Shown here: piece by piece, positions 63,451 to 64,000 of the stretch | Numbering within the stretch: position 1 is the first letter of the stretch | Layout of the letters: each line of letters opens with the position of its first letter | Assembly: GCA_964645585.1 (NCBI GenBank) | Contig: CAZYAN010000018.1 | Location: forward strand, 1-64,000 | Origin: DATGSL01 sp964645585 | GTDB taxonomy: Bacteria > Verrucomicrobiota > Verrucomicrobiia > Opitutales > T3Sed10-336 | Direction: 5' to 3' | DNA length: 64,000 bases | Translations under genes and position numbers: made by a program | Notes under the pieces: model-generated | The model's input: the letters and a program-made list of their open reading frames with translations, nothing else | Databases searched by the model: none | What the model was told of the DNA's origin: nothing

Positions 63451-64000
63451 ATGGATAACCGGTTGGAAAACAGCAGACTCAGCGACGGCGATTTATTTCA
63501 AAGCTGCGATCTCTCGAAGATCGACTTCAAAACGACCGACGACCTTCAGCCGATTAAAGAAATGCTCGGCCAGGATCGCGCGGCGGAAGCGATGCGTTTC
63601 GGCTTCGAGATTCCCCAAAAGGGCTACAATCTTTTCGCGATGGGACCGACCGGCGCCGGCAAGTTCTCCGCGGTTCGCGAGTTTCTCGAACGAAAGGCAG
63701 CCAAGGAAGAAGTCCCGCCCGACTGGGCCTATGTGAATAACTTCGAAGAGAGCCACCGGCCGCTCTGGCTCCAGTTTCCTCCCGGCCGCGCCCACCAGTT
63801 CCAGCGAGAGATGGAGCGTTGTGTCGAGGAATTGCGCGGCGCGATTCCGGCCGCGTTCGACAGCGAGGAATACCGCAGCCGCCGGCAGGAAATTGAGGAG
63901 GAACTCGGCCGGAAACAGGAAGAAGCTATCACCTCAATTCGAGAACGGGCACGCCAGGAAGGAATTGCCCTGCTCCGAACTCCCGGCGGCCTCGCTTTCG
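63451..64000 (+). CDS. Lon-like ATP-dependent protease, N-terminal part (partial)
   Basis: A frame starting at the ATG at 63451, with a good ribosome-binding site (AAAGGAG), runs to the window edge and codes for 183 residues. The segment LQPIKEMLGQDRAAEAMRFG followed by YNLFAMGPTGAGKFSAVREFL is the AAA-domain start of the Lon-like (LonC/YcbZ, AAA_32) group; the P-loop is GPTGAGK with Phe next instead of Ser/Thr, as in related members. A helical coiled region (EEYRSRRQEIEEELGRKQEE) follows. The catalytic protease domain is beyond the window. Confidence 0.85.
   Translation, partial: MDNRLENSRLSDGDLFQSCDLSKIDFKTTDDLQPIKEMLGQDRAAEAMRFGFEIPQKGYNLFAMGPTGAGKFSAVREFLERKAAKEEVPPDWAYVNNFEESHRPLWLQFPPGRAHQFQREMERCVEELRGAIPAAFDSEEYRSRRQEIEEELGRKQEEAITSIRERARQEGIALLRTPGGLAF

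Overview
The window looks like a chromosomal segment of a GC-rich, Gram-negative member of the PVC group, most probably Verrucomicrobiota. The best marker is a 52-residue 'small basic protein' of the Verrucomicrobia/Chlamydia type (7324-7482). Supporting signs are a pseudopilin with a C-terminal FADGH-type motif, several lipoproteins, two SGNH-type acetylesterases (one ending in a tryptophan-rich cell-surface-like domain), a DUF1080 domain, and very large secreted beta-sandwich proteins. I see no rRNA gene, tRNA gene or CRISPR array. The phylum call is inference.

Layout. 1-241: the end of an IS66-type insertion sequence, then a short spacer. 242-11079: housekeeping genes: a sigma-54 activator, a fused LplT/Aas lysophospholipid acyltransferase-ligase, RF3, the small basic protein, CutA, an alpha/beta hydrolase, a LysM lipoprotein, arabinose-5-phosphate isomerase and a gamma-carbonic-anhydrase-like protein. 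11232-18343: an alanine symporter translationally coupled to a small zincin, then pdxJ-acpS, a HAD phosphatase, a glycerophosphodiesterase and an SSS transporter. 18446-25719: secreted and surface proteins (PQQ propeller lipoprotein, pseudopilin, a 1239-residue multidomain protein, a PLD-fold protein). 25722-31639: glycerol/phosphate genes (glpD, Na/Pi transporter, an XRE-cupin regulator, glpK).

32003-38890 is the accessory part. It holds an overlapping pair of SF1 helicases; the second has an N-terminal NERD-like nuclease domain whose catalytic residues appear to be lost. Next come an intact DUF5131 (Gp37/Gp68-like) three-cysteine protein, a broken copy of its usual partner TcmP, and a broken DUF262/HNH protein of the GmrSD type. 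Both broken genes lack their central part and change reading frame at the junction. This looks like a decaying defence island, or two local assembly faults. The helicase pair is the best candidate for an undescribed system.

39004-64000 returns to metabolism and signalling: cardiolipin synthase, isochorismatase-like hydrolase and carbamoylase, leuS, a Ste24-type protease, a Tat-exported oxidoreductase, an FKBP isomerase, class II aldolase, two acetylesterases, a BON lipoprotein, a hybrid histidine kinase, galE, a tiny exported protein with twin CX3C motifs, a second histidine kinase, a stand-alone CoaB, an orphan Vsr endonuclease, a TVP38 membrane protein, and the start of a Lon-like ATPase that runs off the right edge. 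Several gene borders carry short degenerate direct repeats. Motif positions were read by eye; no database search was possible.
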